Shown here in pieces: positions 19,197 through 27,663 of a stretch of DNA of 38,755 nt. Position 1 is the stretch's first letter, and every line of letters begins with the position of its first letter. A program made the translations under genes and the position numbers. This stretch comes from Patescibacteria group bacterium (GTDB lineage Bacteria; Patescibacteriota; Minisyncoccia; Moranbacterales; UBA11712): the NCBI GenBank assembly GCA_030018805.1, contig JASEHL010000005.1:1-38755 (forward strand), written 5' to 3'. The notes under the pieces are model-generated. The model was not told the DNA's origin. It worked only from the letters and a program-made list of their open reading frames with translations, and did no database searches.

Positions 19197-19874
19197 ATGA
19201 AAACCAATAAAAAAATATTTGCAGCTTTTTTAGCTATCTTTTTTCTCGCGCCGGCTTTTTCATTAGCGGCTGATGCGCCGCAAAATGCCGGAGACCCGTC
19301 TTTTTATTCCCTGTCCGTTTTCTGGAATTCGGAGAGCAATGCTTTGAGTCTGAACGGCGACGTTTCACTCGCCAAACAAAATCTTCTCAAAGACACCGGA
19401 TCGGGATCGCAATTTTACGCCCGGGTCATAAATTTCAACAACAAGCCGGAAGCTTTTCGGGACGGGAACTACAAAATATTTCTGGGGAAATGGAAACTCG
19501 ACGGTTCATCCAAAAAAGGCGAACTGAAAATCACGGTTCCGTATTTTGCGAACGGAAACAAGGTCATCATTTTCAACGCCGAAAATAAAAAAGTCGCTCT
19601 GACCGTTGACGTGTCGAAAATGGCGAAAGTGAAGAATTCTTCCGGAAGCGCGAAAGCGGCCAAGACTGTCAGCAAAGCTCCGACGGCTCTGCCCGCGAAA
19701 AGCGCCGTTACCTATCAAATCGGCGGCCACTCGGCGGCCTATTGGTGGACGATGCGGGCCATAGTCCTGCTTGTTCTTGCGGGAATTGGATATTTCATAT
19801 ACCGCTGGAGAAAAAAGAAAAAGACGGTGCAGGCGAAAAATCCGGTTGTGAATCCTATGCAGGACAAGAAATAA
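19197..19874 (+). CDS. exported beta-rich protein with C-terminal TM anchor (paralog 2)
   Basis: LLKDTGSGSQFYARV, KIFLGKWKLDGSSK, ELKITVPYFANGNKVIIFNAENKKVALTVDVSK matches the 256-aa protein. Confidence 0.78.
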   Translation: MKTNKKIFAAFLAIFFLAPAFSLAADAPQNAGDPSFYSLSVFWNSESNALSLNGDVSLAKQNLLKDTGSGSQFYARVINFNNKPEAFRDGNYKIFLGKWKLDGSSKKGELKITVPYFANGNKVIIFNAENKKVALTVDVSKMAKVKNSSGSAKAAKTVSKAPTALPAKSAVTYQIGGHSAAYWWTMRAIVLLVLAGIGYFIYRWRKKKKTVQAKNPVVNPMQDKK

Positions 19875-19879
19875 TTTCA

Positions 19880-19929
19880 CCCTGTTAAATTGCGCCAGAG
19901 GCGCACCCGCTTCGCGGGATTTAACAGGG
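19880..19929. repeat. two-hairpin closed-stem palindromic element (E2)
   Basis: CCCTGTTAAAT-TGCGCC(aga)GGCGCA-CCCGC(ttc)GCGGG-ATTTAACAGGG. Confidence 0.88.
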
Positions 19930-19967
19930 TAAATAATTCGCATAATATCTAGAACGGAGGTGGAAAC

Positions 19968-20321
19968 ATGAAAAAAATGATATCAATCGTGAAAAAAATC
20001 GGAGCAGCCGCTTTGTTTATACCGGTCGCGGCATTGGCGCAGTTTCGTCCGCCGGCAGACACGAATCTTCCCGCCGCTCCTATCTTCGATATAATCAGGA
20101 AAATAATGCTTTGGGCCTTGGGAATCTTGGGATTCTTCGCGGTAATCGGTTTTGTAATAAGCGGAATTATGTATCTTATTGCCGCCGGCGATGAAAAATC
20201 ACAGGAAAAAGCGAAAAAAGCGATGTATTATTCCATCACCGGAGTTATTGTCGGGCTGGTCGGCTTGGTTGTCATTTTCGCGGTTCAGCGAATGCTCGGG
20301 GCTCAATCGGCTCAATTCTAG
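19968..20321 (+). CDS. VirB2/TrbC-like pilin-type protein
   Basis: Signal peptide, then IIRKIMLWALGILGFFAVIGFVISGIMYLIAAGDEKSQEKAKKAMYYSITGVIVGLVGLVVIFAVQ; GGAGGTGG Shine-Dalgarno before ATG. Confidence 0.85.
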   Translation: MKKMISIVKKIGAAALFIPVAALAQFRPPADTNLPAAPIFDIIRKIMLWALGILGFFAVIGFVISGIMYLIAAGDEKSQEKAKKAMYYSITGVIVGLVGLVVIFAVQRMLGAQSAQF

Positions 20322-20323
20322 TT

Positions 20324-20430
20324 TACCCTGCCCCAGTTTTTTCGGAGAAAATTATTTTCAGAAATGATATTGAGGCTAAAGAACAATCCGAACAAAAACA
20401 ATTTTAAAAAACTGGGGCTGGGCAGGTTTT
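20324..20430. repeat. inverted-repeat element between pilin-like genes
   Basis: CCTGCCCCAGTTTTTT (20327-20342) / AAAAAACTGGGGctgGGCAGG (20406-20426). Confidence 0.7.
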
Positions 20431-20487
20431 TTCAGCGCTTTTGTAGGGAATATAAAAGTGCTGGCTAAAGCTTATTAATAATTTTCA

Positions 20488-20548
20488 CTCTGTTAAACAA
20501 TCCGCTTGGGGTGGATTGCCCCGACTTCGTCGAGGACATTTGACAGGG
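20488..20548. repeat. two-hairpin closed-stem palindromic element (E3)
   Basis: CTCTGTTAAA-CAATCC(gcttggggt)GGATTG-CCCCGAC(ttc)GTCGAGG-acaTTTGACAGGG. Confidence 0.82.
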
Positions 20549-20562
20549 TAAAGAAAATAAAA

Positions 20563-21894
20563 ATGAAAAAAAATATTTCCGGCGTTTTTGTTTTAGCACT
20601 GATTTTTTTCGGTTTTGCTTTCTGCGTGCTCAAGATGAGAGCGCAAGAGCCTGATGATGGAGGTTCCGGTGGCACTTCCTATGATTATTCCGAATTCGAC
20701 GACTACGAAGCCAATCGGGGACCCGAAGAATCATACGTGCCCACCGAAGAACCCTTTGAATATATAGACGAAAAAAATGACAGCGGCGGCGGAGAAGGAT
20801 GGAATTATCTGCCCGGGACGAGTAATTATAAAAAGGACAACAACGATGGGCAGTATTATTTCGCGGCTGACGACGGCACTTTCCGAAATGGCAACGGCGA
20901 GGTATATCCGTACGAACTTCCCGGAACAAGTGGCGGCGGGCAAGGCGCGGGAGGAGAAAATATCGCGAGCAATTACACAGACAGAGACGGAAACCCGATT
21001 TTCACGGACGAGAATGGATATACCGTCTATAAAAACGGTGAATACGTTCAGTACAGCGGAAATGATTTCGTTGACGCGCAAACCGGCAAGCAGTTCGCCG
21101 CGGGACAGGACGGCAATTTGTATGAAGTGAACTGGGATTCCAGCGGAAAAGCGTACGCCACGGGCACGGACGGAAAAACCAAATGGTATTGGGACGAAAA
21201 CGGAAAGCTTTCCGCGACCGGTGAAAACGGGGAAAAGTTTACCCTGGATGGAAATGGGAATGTTGTTTCTTCATCAGGCAGCGTTGTTTCCTCCGAATCT
21301 TCAATTGCCCCGAAAGGAACTGCCAGCGGAACTTTTTTCGGCAACACAAACACGCGGACCGGCTCGGGGAGCTGGCTTTCCAATTTGTTCGGTCTTGGCG
21401 GCACTTCCAGAACCGGCGGCTATGGTTATGGAACCGGAATGACGGGATCTTACGGCATGACGGGCGCGGGCGGCGGAATACTGGGAGGTATTTTGGGCGG
21501 CGGAACCCCGTATGGAACGGGCACCGGAGCTGCTTACGGTACAAGCGGATATTACACCGGTAGCTACGGCGGAGTGTCCGGAATTTACGGAGCGGGCGCG
21601 GGCGGCAGCGGATGGAATCCGGCGAATTACATCGGCACAGGTCTTCCAGCCGGTTCGATATATAATATTATTAAAAGCGTCGTGATGTGGATTTTGGCCA
21701 TTTTCGGATTCATTTGCATTGTCGGTTTTATTATCAGCGGGATTATGTATCTTTTGGCCGCCGGAGACGAGAAGTCGCAAGAAAAAGCCAAGAAAGCTTT
21801 ATACTACTCGATTACGGGCGTGATTGTCGGCTTGGTCGGTCTGGTGATAATCTTCGCGGTGAACGCTCTTCTTCGGGGAGCTTCATACTTCTAG
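20563..21894 (+). CDS. Gly/Tyr-rich protein with C-terminal VirB2/TrbC-like module
   Basis: Signal peptide; repeats like DGKTKWYWDENGKLSATGENGEKFTLDGNGN; low-complexity GGYGYGTGMTGSYGMTGAGGG; C-terminal FIISGIMYLLAAGDEKSQEKAKKALYYSITGVIVGLVGLVIIFAVNALL. Confidence 0.83.
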   Translation: MKKNISGVFVLALIFFGFAFCVLKMRAQEPDDGGSGGTSYDYSEFDDYEANRGPEESYVPTEEPFEYIDEKNDSGGGEGWNYLPGTSNYKKDNNDGQYYFAADDGTFRNGNGEVYPYELPGTSGGGQGAGGENIASNYTDRDGNPIFTDENGYTVYKNGEYVQYSGNDFVDAQTGKQFAAGQDGNLYEVNWDSSGKAYATGTDGKTKWYWDENGKLSATGENGEKFTLDGNGNVVSSSGSVVSSESSIAPKGTASGTFFGNTNTRTGSGSWLSNLFGLGGTSRTGGYGYGTGMTGSYGMTGAGGGILGGILGGGTPYGTGTGAAYGTSGYYTGSYGGVSGIYGAGAGGSGWNPANYIGTGLPAGSIYNIIKSVVMWILAIFGFICIVGFIISGIMYLLAAGDEKSQEKAKKALYYSITGVIVGLVGLVIIFAVNALLRGASYF

Positions 21895-21921
21895 CAAAAG
21901 ATTTATTTTTGTGCGAAAACC

Positions 21922-22284
21922 ATGAAAAGAATAAAAATTACAAGTCAGCTTTTTCTGTCAGCAGTTTTTGCCATTGCGTTTTTCGGTTTTAGCGCCGCGG
22001 CTCAAGGCTTGAAACTTCCCACCGATGTCGGCCTTCCCAATGCCTCTTTTCCCGCCATCATAGAAGGCTTGGTCAGATGGCTTCTTCTCATCTTCGGTTT
22101 TTTAGCCATAATCAGCTTTTTGATTTCGGGGATTATGTATCTCATGGCCGCCGGAGACGAAAAGTCGCAGGAAAAAGCGAAAAGACAAATGCAATACTCG
22201 ATCATGGGAGTGATTGTCGGATTGGTGGGGCTGGTGGTTATTATGGCCGTTGACAGACTTCTCCGGGGCGGAGGTTTGGGCTAG
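21922..22284 (+). CDS. VirB2/TrbC-like pilin-type protein
   Basis: Signal peptide, LLLIFGFLAIISFLISGIMYLMAAGDEKSQEKAKRQMQYSIMGVIVGLVGLVVIMAVDRLL. Confidence 0.85.
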   Translation: MKRIKITSQLFLSAVFAIAFFGFSAAAQGLKLPTDVGLPNASFPAIIEGLVRWLLLIFGFLAIISFLISGIMYLMAAGDEKSQEKAKRQMQYSIMGVIVGLVGLVVIMAVDRLLRGGGLG

Positions 22285-22316
22285 CAGCGATTGAAAAAAT
22301 ACGGATATATTTTTAT

Positions 22317-22345
22317 GCAACGCCGTCGGGCGTTGCAATTTTTTC
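22317..22345 (+). terminator. terminator at the end of the pilin-like block
   Basis: GCAACGCC-gtcg-GGCGTTGC followed by AATTTTTTC. Confidence 0.85.
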
Positions 22346-22386
22346 TTAAGAATGATAGAAATTTAAATGGTTATTTGCCGAGGCGG

Positions 22387-22405
22387 CCCCGACGTTACGT
22401 CGGGG
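22387..22405. repeat. short hairpin upstream of tRNA-Leu
   Basis: CCCCGACG-tta-CGTCGGGG followed by GTAAA, resembling half of the E elements. Confidence 0.65.
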
Positions 22406-22433
22406 GTAAACTCCATTGACAATTTATATTATC

Positions 22434-22514
22434 GGGCAGGTGGTGGAACGGGATACACGCATGGCTTAGGACCATGTGCCGCAAGGCGTGAGGGTTCAAC
22501 TCCCTCCCTGCCCA
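22434..22514 (+). tRNA. tRNA-Leu(TAG)
   Basis: GGGCAGG/CCTGCCC acceptor, CATGG-CTTAGGA-CCATG anticodon arm, long variable arm, T arm GAGGG-TTCAACT-CCCTC. Confidence 0.92.
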
Positions 22515-22516
22515 CA

Positions 22517-23215
22517 ATGAAAATCATTTTTCAAAACAAAGACTTTGTTGTCATCGACAAGCCAACCGGTTTGGCGGTTCATCCGGGCATCGGAATCAGC
22601 GAAAAAACCCTCGTTGATTTTTTGGTTGAAAAATTCCCCGAAATGAGAGATGTCGGTGACGACAAAATCAATCGCCCCGGGATTATCCATCGCCTCGACA
22701 GGGAAACTTCAGGCGTGATGATTGCGGCTAGGAATCAAAAAACTTTTGAATATCTCAAAAATCTTTTCAAAAATCGCAAAGTTGAAAAAAAATATATGGC
22801 GCTGGTTCACGGAAAGCTCAAGAAAAAGACGGGAAGAATCAAAGGCGAGATGGGACGTTCAAAAAGAGATTTTCGGAAACAATCTTTAGCGCGAGGAAAA
22901 GTAAAAGTCAGAAAAGAAAGATATTCGCTGACATATTATAAAGTTATGAAAGAATATGATGATTATTCTTTGCTGGAAGTATCTCCCAAAACCGGTCGGA
23001 TGCATCAGATCCGGGTTCATCTTCACTCCATCGGCCATCCGGTTGTCGGAGACGAGAAATACGCTTTCAAAAAATATAAAAAGCAAAAATATCCGAGAAT
23101 GTTTCTGCATGCCAATTCAATTTCGTTCACTGGTTGGGACAGCAAGCCCTACTTTTTCAAAAGCGAGTTGCCCGAAGAGTTTCGAAAAATTGCCCAAAAA
23201 GAAAAATCCCCTTGA
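22517..23215 (+). CDS. RluA/RluD-family pseudouridine synthase
   Basis: MKIIFQNKDFVVIDKPTGLAVHPG, GIIHRLDRETSGVMIAAR, GRMHQIRVHLHSIGHPVVGDEKY; start re-assigned because the ORF-track start reads through tRNA-Leu. Confidence 0.95.
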   Translation: MKIIFQNKDFVVIDKPTGLAVHPGIGISEKTLVDFLVEKFPEMRDVGDDKINRPGIIHRLDRETSGVMIAARNQKTFEYLKNLFKNRKVEKKYMALVHGKLKKKTGRIKGEMGRSKRDFRKQSLARGKVKVRKERYSLTYYKVMKEYDDYSLLEVSPKTGRMHQIRVHLHSIGHPVVGDEKYAFKKYKKQKYPRMFLHANSISFTGWDSKPYFFKSELPEEFRKIAQKEKSP

Positions 23216-23230
23216 AGGGGATTTTTTTTT
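23203..23230 (+). terminator. terminator overlapping the stop codon of the pseudouridine synthase gene
   Basis: AAATCCCCTT-g-AAGGGGATTT followed by T-tract; TGA stop at the hairpin apex. Confidence 0.85.
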
Positions 23231-23455
23231 CCGAATGGAGCTCCTTTTATTCCGAAGCTCGAACTTTTTTTGAAAATTCTCTTTAGTTTCCGCCCGGCTT
23301 CCGCACCAGCCTGCGGCTGGTTTCAAACCCCGAAAAATTTTCCACTCTTTTTCTTTTTTGCGGGCGAGCGGGATTTTTGAAAAAATGAAAGGAAAATTTT
23401 GCGTTTTTGGACTTCGCTGGAAAGCGAAAGCGGAAGCGGCACGTTTTGTAAAAGA

Positions 23456-23497
23456 TAGATTGTGCTTGACCCATCCCTACCCATCCGCGCACAACAT
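23456..23497 (+). repeat. direct repeat A flanking the ORF6N gene
   Basis: TAGATTGTGCTTGACCCATCCCTACCCATCCGCGCACAACAT. Confidence 0.92.
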
Positions 23498-23539
23498 TAT
23501 TATTCCCAAAGATGTTAGTTGTCAAATTATTTTAATCTT

Positions 23540-24118
23540 TCACTTTCTGTCCCGAAAACCCATAATTTGTGGTTTTTCAGTTCTTTTGGCTTCGAGTAAT
23601 CTGCGAATAGCGTCAAAAACTATTTTGAATCTATTGTCGTATTTTCTTTCCATTTTTTCGATTTTTTCTCGCAAGTCTTTATGCGTTGATAATATTTCCC
23701 GCAAATGCGTGAAAGTCCGCATTATCTGGATATTGACTTGGATTGCTCTTTCGCTTTTGAGAACGCTTGAAAGCATAGCCACGCCTTGCTCTGTAAAAAC
23801 GAGAGGCAAATACTTTGAATGTCGGCCTCGTCCTTTCTTTAAGGTCACAATTTGTGATCTTAAAGAATTTTCGGAACTTGATGTCACAATTTGTGATTTC
23901 CAAATTTCCATTTCTTGCTTTGTGAGTTCAAGCATGAAGTCATCAGGAAAGCGCTTCAGGTTGCGCCTAACGGCCTGATTAAGCACTCTTGTTTCAACTC
24001 CGTATAATTCGGCTAAATCCCCGTCGATCATCACTTTCTTTCCGCGAATGAAAAATATGCGGTTGATAATTCTTTCATCTGGAATCAGCGAGGTTGTTTT
24101 TGTTTTGGATTTTTTCAT
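23540..24118 (-). CDS. ORF6N-domain DNA-binding protein
   Basis: IINRIFFIRGKKVMIDGDLAELYGVETRVLNQAVRRNLKRFPDDFMLELTKQE ... LPLVFTEQGVAMLSSVLKSERAIQVNIQIMRTF. Confidence 0.92.
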   Translation of the reverse strand: MKKSKTKTTSLIPDERIINRIFFIRGKKVMIDGDLAELYGVETRVLNQAVRRNLKRFPDDFMLELTKQEMEIWKSQIVTSSSENSLRSQIVTLKKGRGRHSKYLPLVFTEQGVAMLSSVLKSERAIQVNIQIMRTFTHLREILSTHKDLREKIEKMERKYDNRFKIVFDAIRRLLEAKRTEKPQIMGFRDRK

Positions 24119-24288
24119 GGGATTTGTTTTACTGGCTATATTTTAGCACAAATACCACCCTAAAAAAATCCCGCACACTGCCGGAGCAGGCGCAGGAGAC
24201 TTTATACTCTAATACTAGGTTATCGGAATATTTCTGTCAACAGGCGATTTTGTGGCGAAAAATAGCAAAAATACGACTCGAAAATATG

Positions 24289-24329
24289 TAGATTGTGCTT
24301 GACCCACTCCACCCATCCGCGCACAACAT
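24289..24329 (+). repeat. direct repeat B flanking the ORF6N gene
   Basis: TAGATTGTGCTTGACCCACTCCACCCATCCGCGCACAACAT. Confidence 0.92.
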
Positions 24330-24339
24330 AAGAGATAGA

Positions 24340-25090
24340 TTATAATGCCCATGAAAAAAATTTGTACAATTTTTTTTCAACATTTTTACAAATAGTATTA
24401 GCCCCTTTTAAACAATCATTGTCAGAAATATCAGTACCACCCATATACCAAGGCGAAATTGCGATTGTAATAACCTTTGGATATTTTTTTATTTCATCAA
24501 ATAAATTTTCAAAAAAATCATCAATTTCTTTTCCTGACCAACTGCTGTCAACAATTCTAGTTGTTGGATTTATATGCAAAAAATAATCCAGATCAATATC
24601 GAGAATGTCTATTTTTTTCTTCTTTCAAATGCGCGAAAAATTCTTTTTTATCATAAAATGTCTCTACATCAAATTTTTCTTCTTCTTGATAAAATCTTTC
24701 ATTAAATTCTTCTTCGTTTACAAGCGATATTATATTTACATTAAAATTATTTCTCAATGCGAAAGCATAAATGAAATTATCACATTGCAAGCACCTATTT
24801 GTTATATTCCTAGGATCTGAGCTTTTTATATACTCCTCTTCTTTTTCACTCGTTCTGCAGGCATCAGGATGAGCATCTATGTGGACTATTGTAATTTTAT
24901 CATTATGATTTTTTGAGAAAAACTTTTGCCAGCAAAAAAATGCCCATCTATGATTATTCATTATGAAGATGTTTCTCTTTAGATCGCATTTAAGTATTTT
25001 TCCTCCCCTGCAACCCGGCACCGGGTCATTTTCATAACGCATATTCTGAGTCATCAAGTCTTTATCAAAAAGATTGTCTGCGCGATTCAT
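24340..25090 (-). pseudogene. UPF0489-like protein split by a frameshift in an A7 tract
   Basis: 165-aa ORF with HIDAHPDACR; reading on in the shifted frame gives EEKIDILDIDLDYFLHINPTTR and then the 79-aa ORF. Confidence 0.7.
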
Positions 25091-25176
25091 AAGCTGATGG
25101 AGTATTGAATTTTGGTTTATTTGATTTCATCTTTATTTCCTCAAAGCTGTTATATAAACTAAAAAATCAACGGTTT

Positions 25177-26765
25177 CTAGTTGTATCCGTAAATGTAATA
25201 AAGCTCAGTTTCGATCACTTTGTATTCATCCTTATTCATTTCCTCATTCAACCTAACTTTCTGCTCCGGAAAAGAAATTATATTCAACAATTTCTCATTG
25301 GCAAAATGGGGAATGCTGTCCTCGCGGCTGAAAACAGCGATCGTGCCGCTTTTCGGCTGTTCAAGGTCTTGTGAACGAATAACCACGACCGGCGGGTTAT
25401 ATGGCACTCCCGCTTGATATAACGCCGGATCAAATTTCGTGAAAAACGGCACTTCGACTCCGTGCGCCTGAACTGTTTCGGAAATAAAATACTGGCTGGC
25501 TGGGTAAGAAAATAATGTTCGAATGGCTTCCGGCATTCCACGATTAAATTCATTTACTGATTTGTTGGGAAAAATAAAAAAGTAGTAGGAGTAAAAAGCG
25601 GTTAGCTCCCAAAGCATAAAAGCGACAAATACAGTTGTTGTGAATTTAACTGATTTTAGATAATCGAAAAGCGATCTGAATCCATAGGTTGCCGTAATCG
25701 TGAAAAAGGGAATAGCATGAATTGTGCGAATGGCGTGTCCTCCTTCTTCAATAATTGTAAAACTGGCGGCGAGAGGGAAAAGAGCCAATTGAATAAGAAC
25801 ATACTTTGAAAAACGCGACTTCCAATTTTTGATGAAATGAGCGATGCCCAAGAGTATCGGAGCCAGTAAAAAAGTTGGCATCATACTACTCATCCCAGCA
25901 GAATGACGAGGATTAGTGTCTCCACTCTGCAAGAGAAACTGGGGCGTAAAATGCGTTAAATAACTACAAGAAACACGATTTATTGATTCAAAGATATTTG
26001 GGCTTCCGTTCCACGCGGCTATTCTTGTCGGACGACTCAATATTCCTTCAGTGTTGAGAGAATGATCATAAGTGAGAATTAGAAAAAACAGCAAAACGCA
26101 AAGGACGGAAATCAAAATAATATCCCGTCGCAAAAAATTTTTTCCCACCAAATGATAATCGCCGTAATCACAAGAATTGGAACGACTAATCTCCCAGTTG
26201 AGTATGAAAAAAATGCTAGAATACTTGCGATACCAAAGCACAAATAAAACAGGGAAGATTTTTTTCTGATAAAAAGAGCAAAGAACAACATCGCCAGAAT
26301 TATGAAAAACACGAAAGTTATTGCCTCAAAGCCCACTCTACTAAAATGGAAGTGCCACGACATAGTAGACATTATCAAACCGCCGACAAGAGACAGATTT
26401 CTATCACGCGAAACAGTAAAAAGAAACGCTATAAACATCAAAATTGATGCGATTCCAAGAAAGGCGGAGGTAAAACGAACTGAAAAAATACTCAAACCTA
26501 AAAATTTTACGAAAGGCACGAGGATATACACGAAAACCGGATTTTTATAATCGCCAAAGGCTTCAAAAAACACGGGCATAAAGACTCCGTGTTCGTCCCG
26601 TCCGGTTTCGGCAATACTAAAGGCGTTATACCCAAACGAAACTTCGTCACTGAAAAATCCAGGTGGAGATTGGGTTAGAAAAATAATTCGGAAAATAAAA
26701 CTCAAAATTAGCCCAGTCAGCAACAAAATATATATTGTTTGTTTATATTTTGGCAATTTTATCAT
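25177..26765 (-). pseudogene. GT39/ArnT-like membrane glycosyltransferase split by a frameshift at A6T6
   Basis: 217-aa ORF (SPPGFFSDEVSFGYNAFSIAETGRDEHGVFMPVFFEAFGDYKNPVFVY) and 354-aa ORF (GGHAIRTIHAIPFFTITATYGF) join at 26131-26146. Confidence 0.8.
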
Positions 26766-26777
26766 TCAAAGAAAAAA

Positions 26778-27341
26778 TCAGTTTATTTCACATTCCTCTT
26801 TCGCCTTTTTCAAGTCCTTTTCAGCTTCCTCCAAGTCGTGTTCTAAGACTGTGACGCTTTGATATTTATCGCAATCACTACCGGAACAATTCATTTCTTC
26901 CTTTTCGTTTTTTATATCACTTTTGGTATCCGCTATTGAATTCTCTATGTTCTTCACTCTCTTTTGGCATGCGGCTTCGGCCTCTTGTTGTTTTTTAGCA
27001 GCTTCGGCGTTGGCAATTGCCGTTTGGCTTATTTGTTGAGCCTGTGTTGAGGTGATCGAAGAAGATTTTACATTTTCCAATTCCGTTTTTTGCTGATCAA
27101 TTATTTGCTGTTGTTCGGCAAGTTGAGATTTTTGAGCGTCAATTAGTGATTGTAATTCGTTAGTTTTCTGCTCAACGCCGGCGCGATCTAAATCAATCTT
27201 ATCTGCTAGCTGAAGCACCGCTTCCTCCGGTGCAAGTCCTAAAATTAACTCTCGTGTGCTCCCAATTGCCATTCCTATAAAAGGGGAAACGATAACTCCC
27301 ACGATCAGAGCCGATGCGGAGTAGATAGCTATTTTTTTCAT
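26778..27341 (-). CDS. membrane-anchored coiled-coil protein
   Basis: N-terminal TM then long Gln/Glu/Lys-rich helical region. Confidence 0.7.
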   Translation of the reverse strand: MKKIAIYSASALIVGVIVSPFIGMAIGSTRELILGLAPEEAVLQLADKIDLDRAGVEQKTNELQSLIDAQKSQLAEQQQIIDQQKTELENVKSSSITSTQAQQISQTAIANAEAAKKQQEAEAACQKRVKNIENSIADTKSDIKNEKEEMNCSGSDCDKYQSVTVLEHDLEEAEKDLKKAKEECEIN

Positions 27342-27372
27342 ATTCTTGCTATTTTATTGGTTAATTATTTTT

Positions 27373-27594
27373 TTACCTCAAAAAATACTTGATGCTTTTT
27401 CCATAAATCTTCGCAAATTTCTTCACTTCCAAAATATCGAGCCTATATTCCCCCGATTCGACCCTCGAAATATAGGACTGAGGACGTTTTACTTTTCTGG
27501 CGACATCAATTTGCCGAAGACCGGCTTTGAGCCGCGCTTTTCGCAGTTTTTCGATAAATCTGGCGTATTCCTTTGTGTTTATTGTCTTGTCCAT
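27373..27594 (-). CDS. XRE-family HTH regulator
   Basis: LRKARLKAGLRQIDVARKVKRPQSYISRVESGEYRLDILEVKKFAKIYGKSIKYFL. Confidence 0.9.
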   Translation of the reverse strand: MDKTINTKEYARFIEKLRKARLKAGLRQIDVARKVKRPQSYISRVESGEYRLDILEVKKFAKIYGKSIKYFLR

Positions 27595-27663
27595 ATACTA
27601 ACAGCATATATGCTAAAAGTAAATATCTAAAATTTAGATATTGTGATATAATACCACAAGGGA

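Larger units (their letters stand above)
23203..23515 (+). repeat. island boundary repeat, copy 1
   Basis: Shares CGGCTTCCGCACCAGCCTGCGGCTGGTTTCAAAC, CCGAAAAATTTTC and ACTTCGCTGGAAAGCG blocks with the reverse complement of 27664-27926. Confidence 0.85.

Noticed and set aside
12299-22345. Complete type IV secretion or conjugation system
   Set aside because: Only VirB2/TrbC-like modules are seen; no ATPase, coupling protein, relaxase or other Vir/Tra genes are in the window.
22367-22516. N-terminal extension of the pseudouridine synthase ORF
   Set aside because: It translates a hairpin and tRNA-Leu; the conserved start is MKIIFQNKDF at 22517.
24605-24625. Programmed -1 frameshift at A AAA AAT in the UPF0489-like gene
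   Set aside because: A -1 shift there runs into TAG at once; the productive frame needs +1, so an extra A in the homopolymer is more likely.
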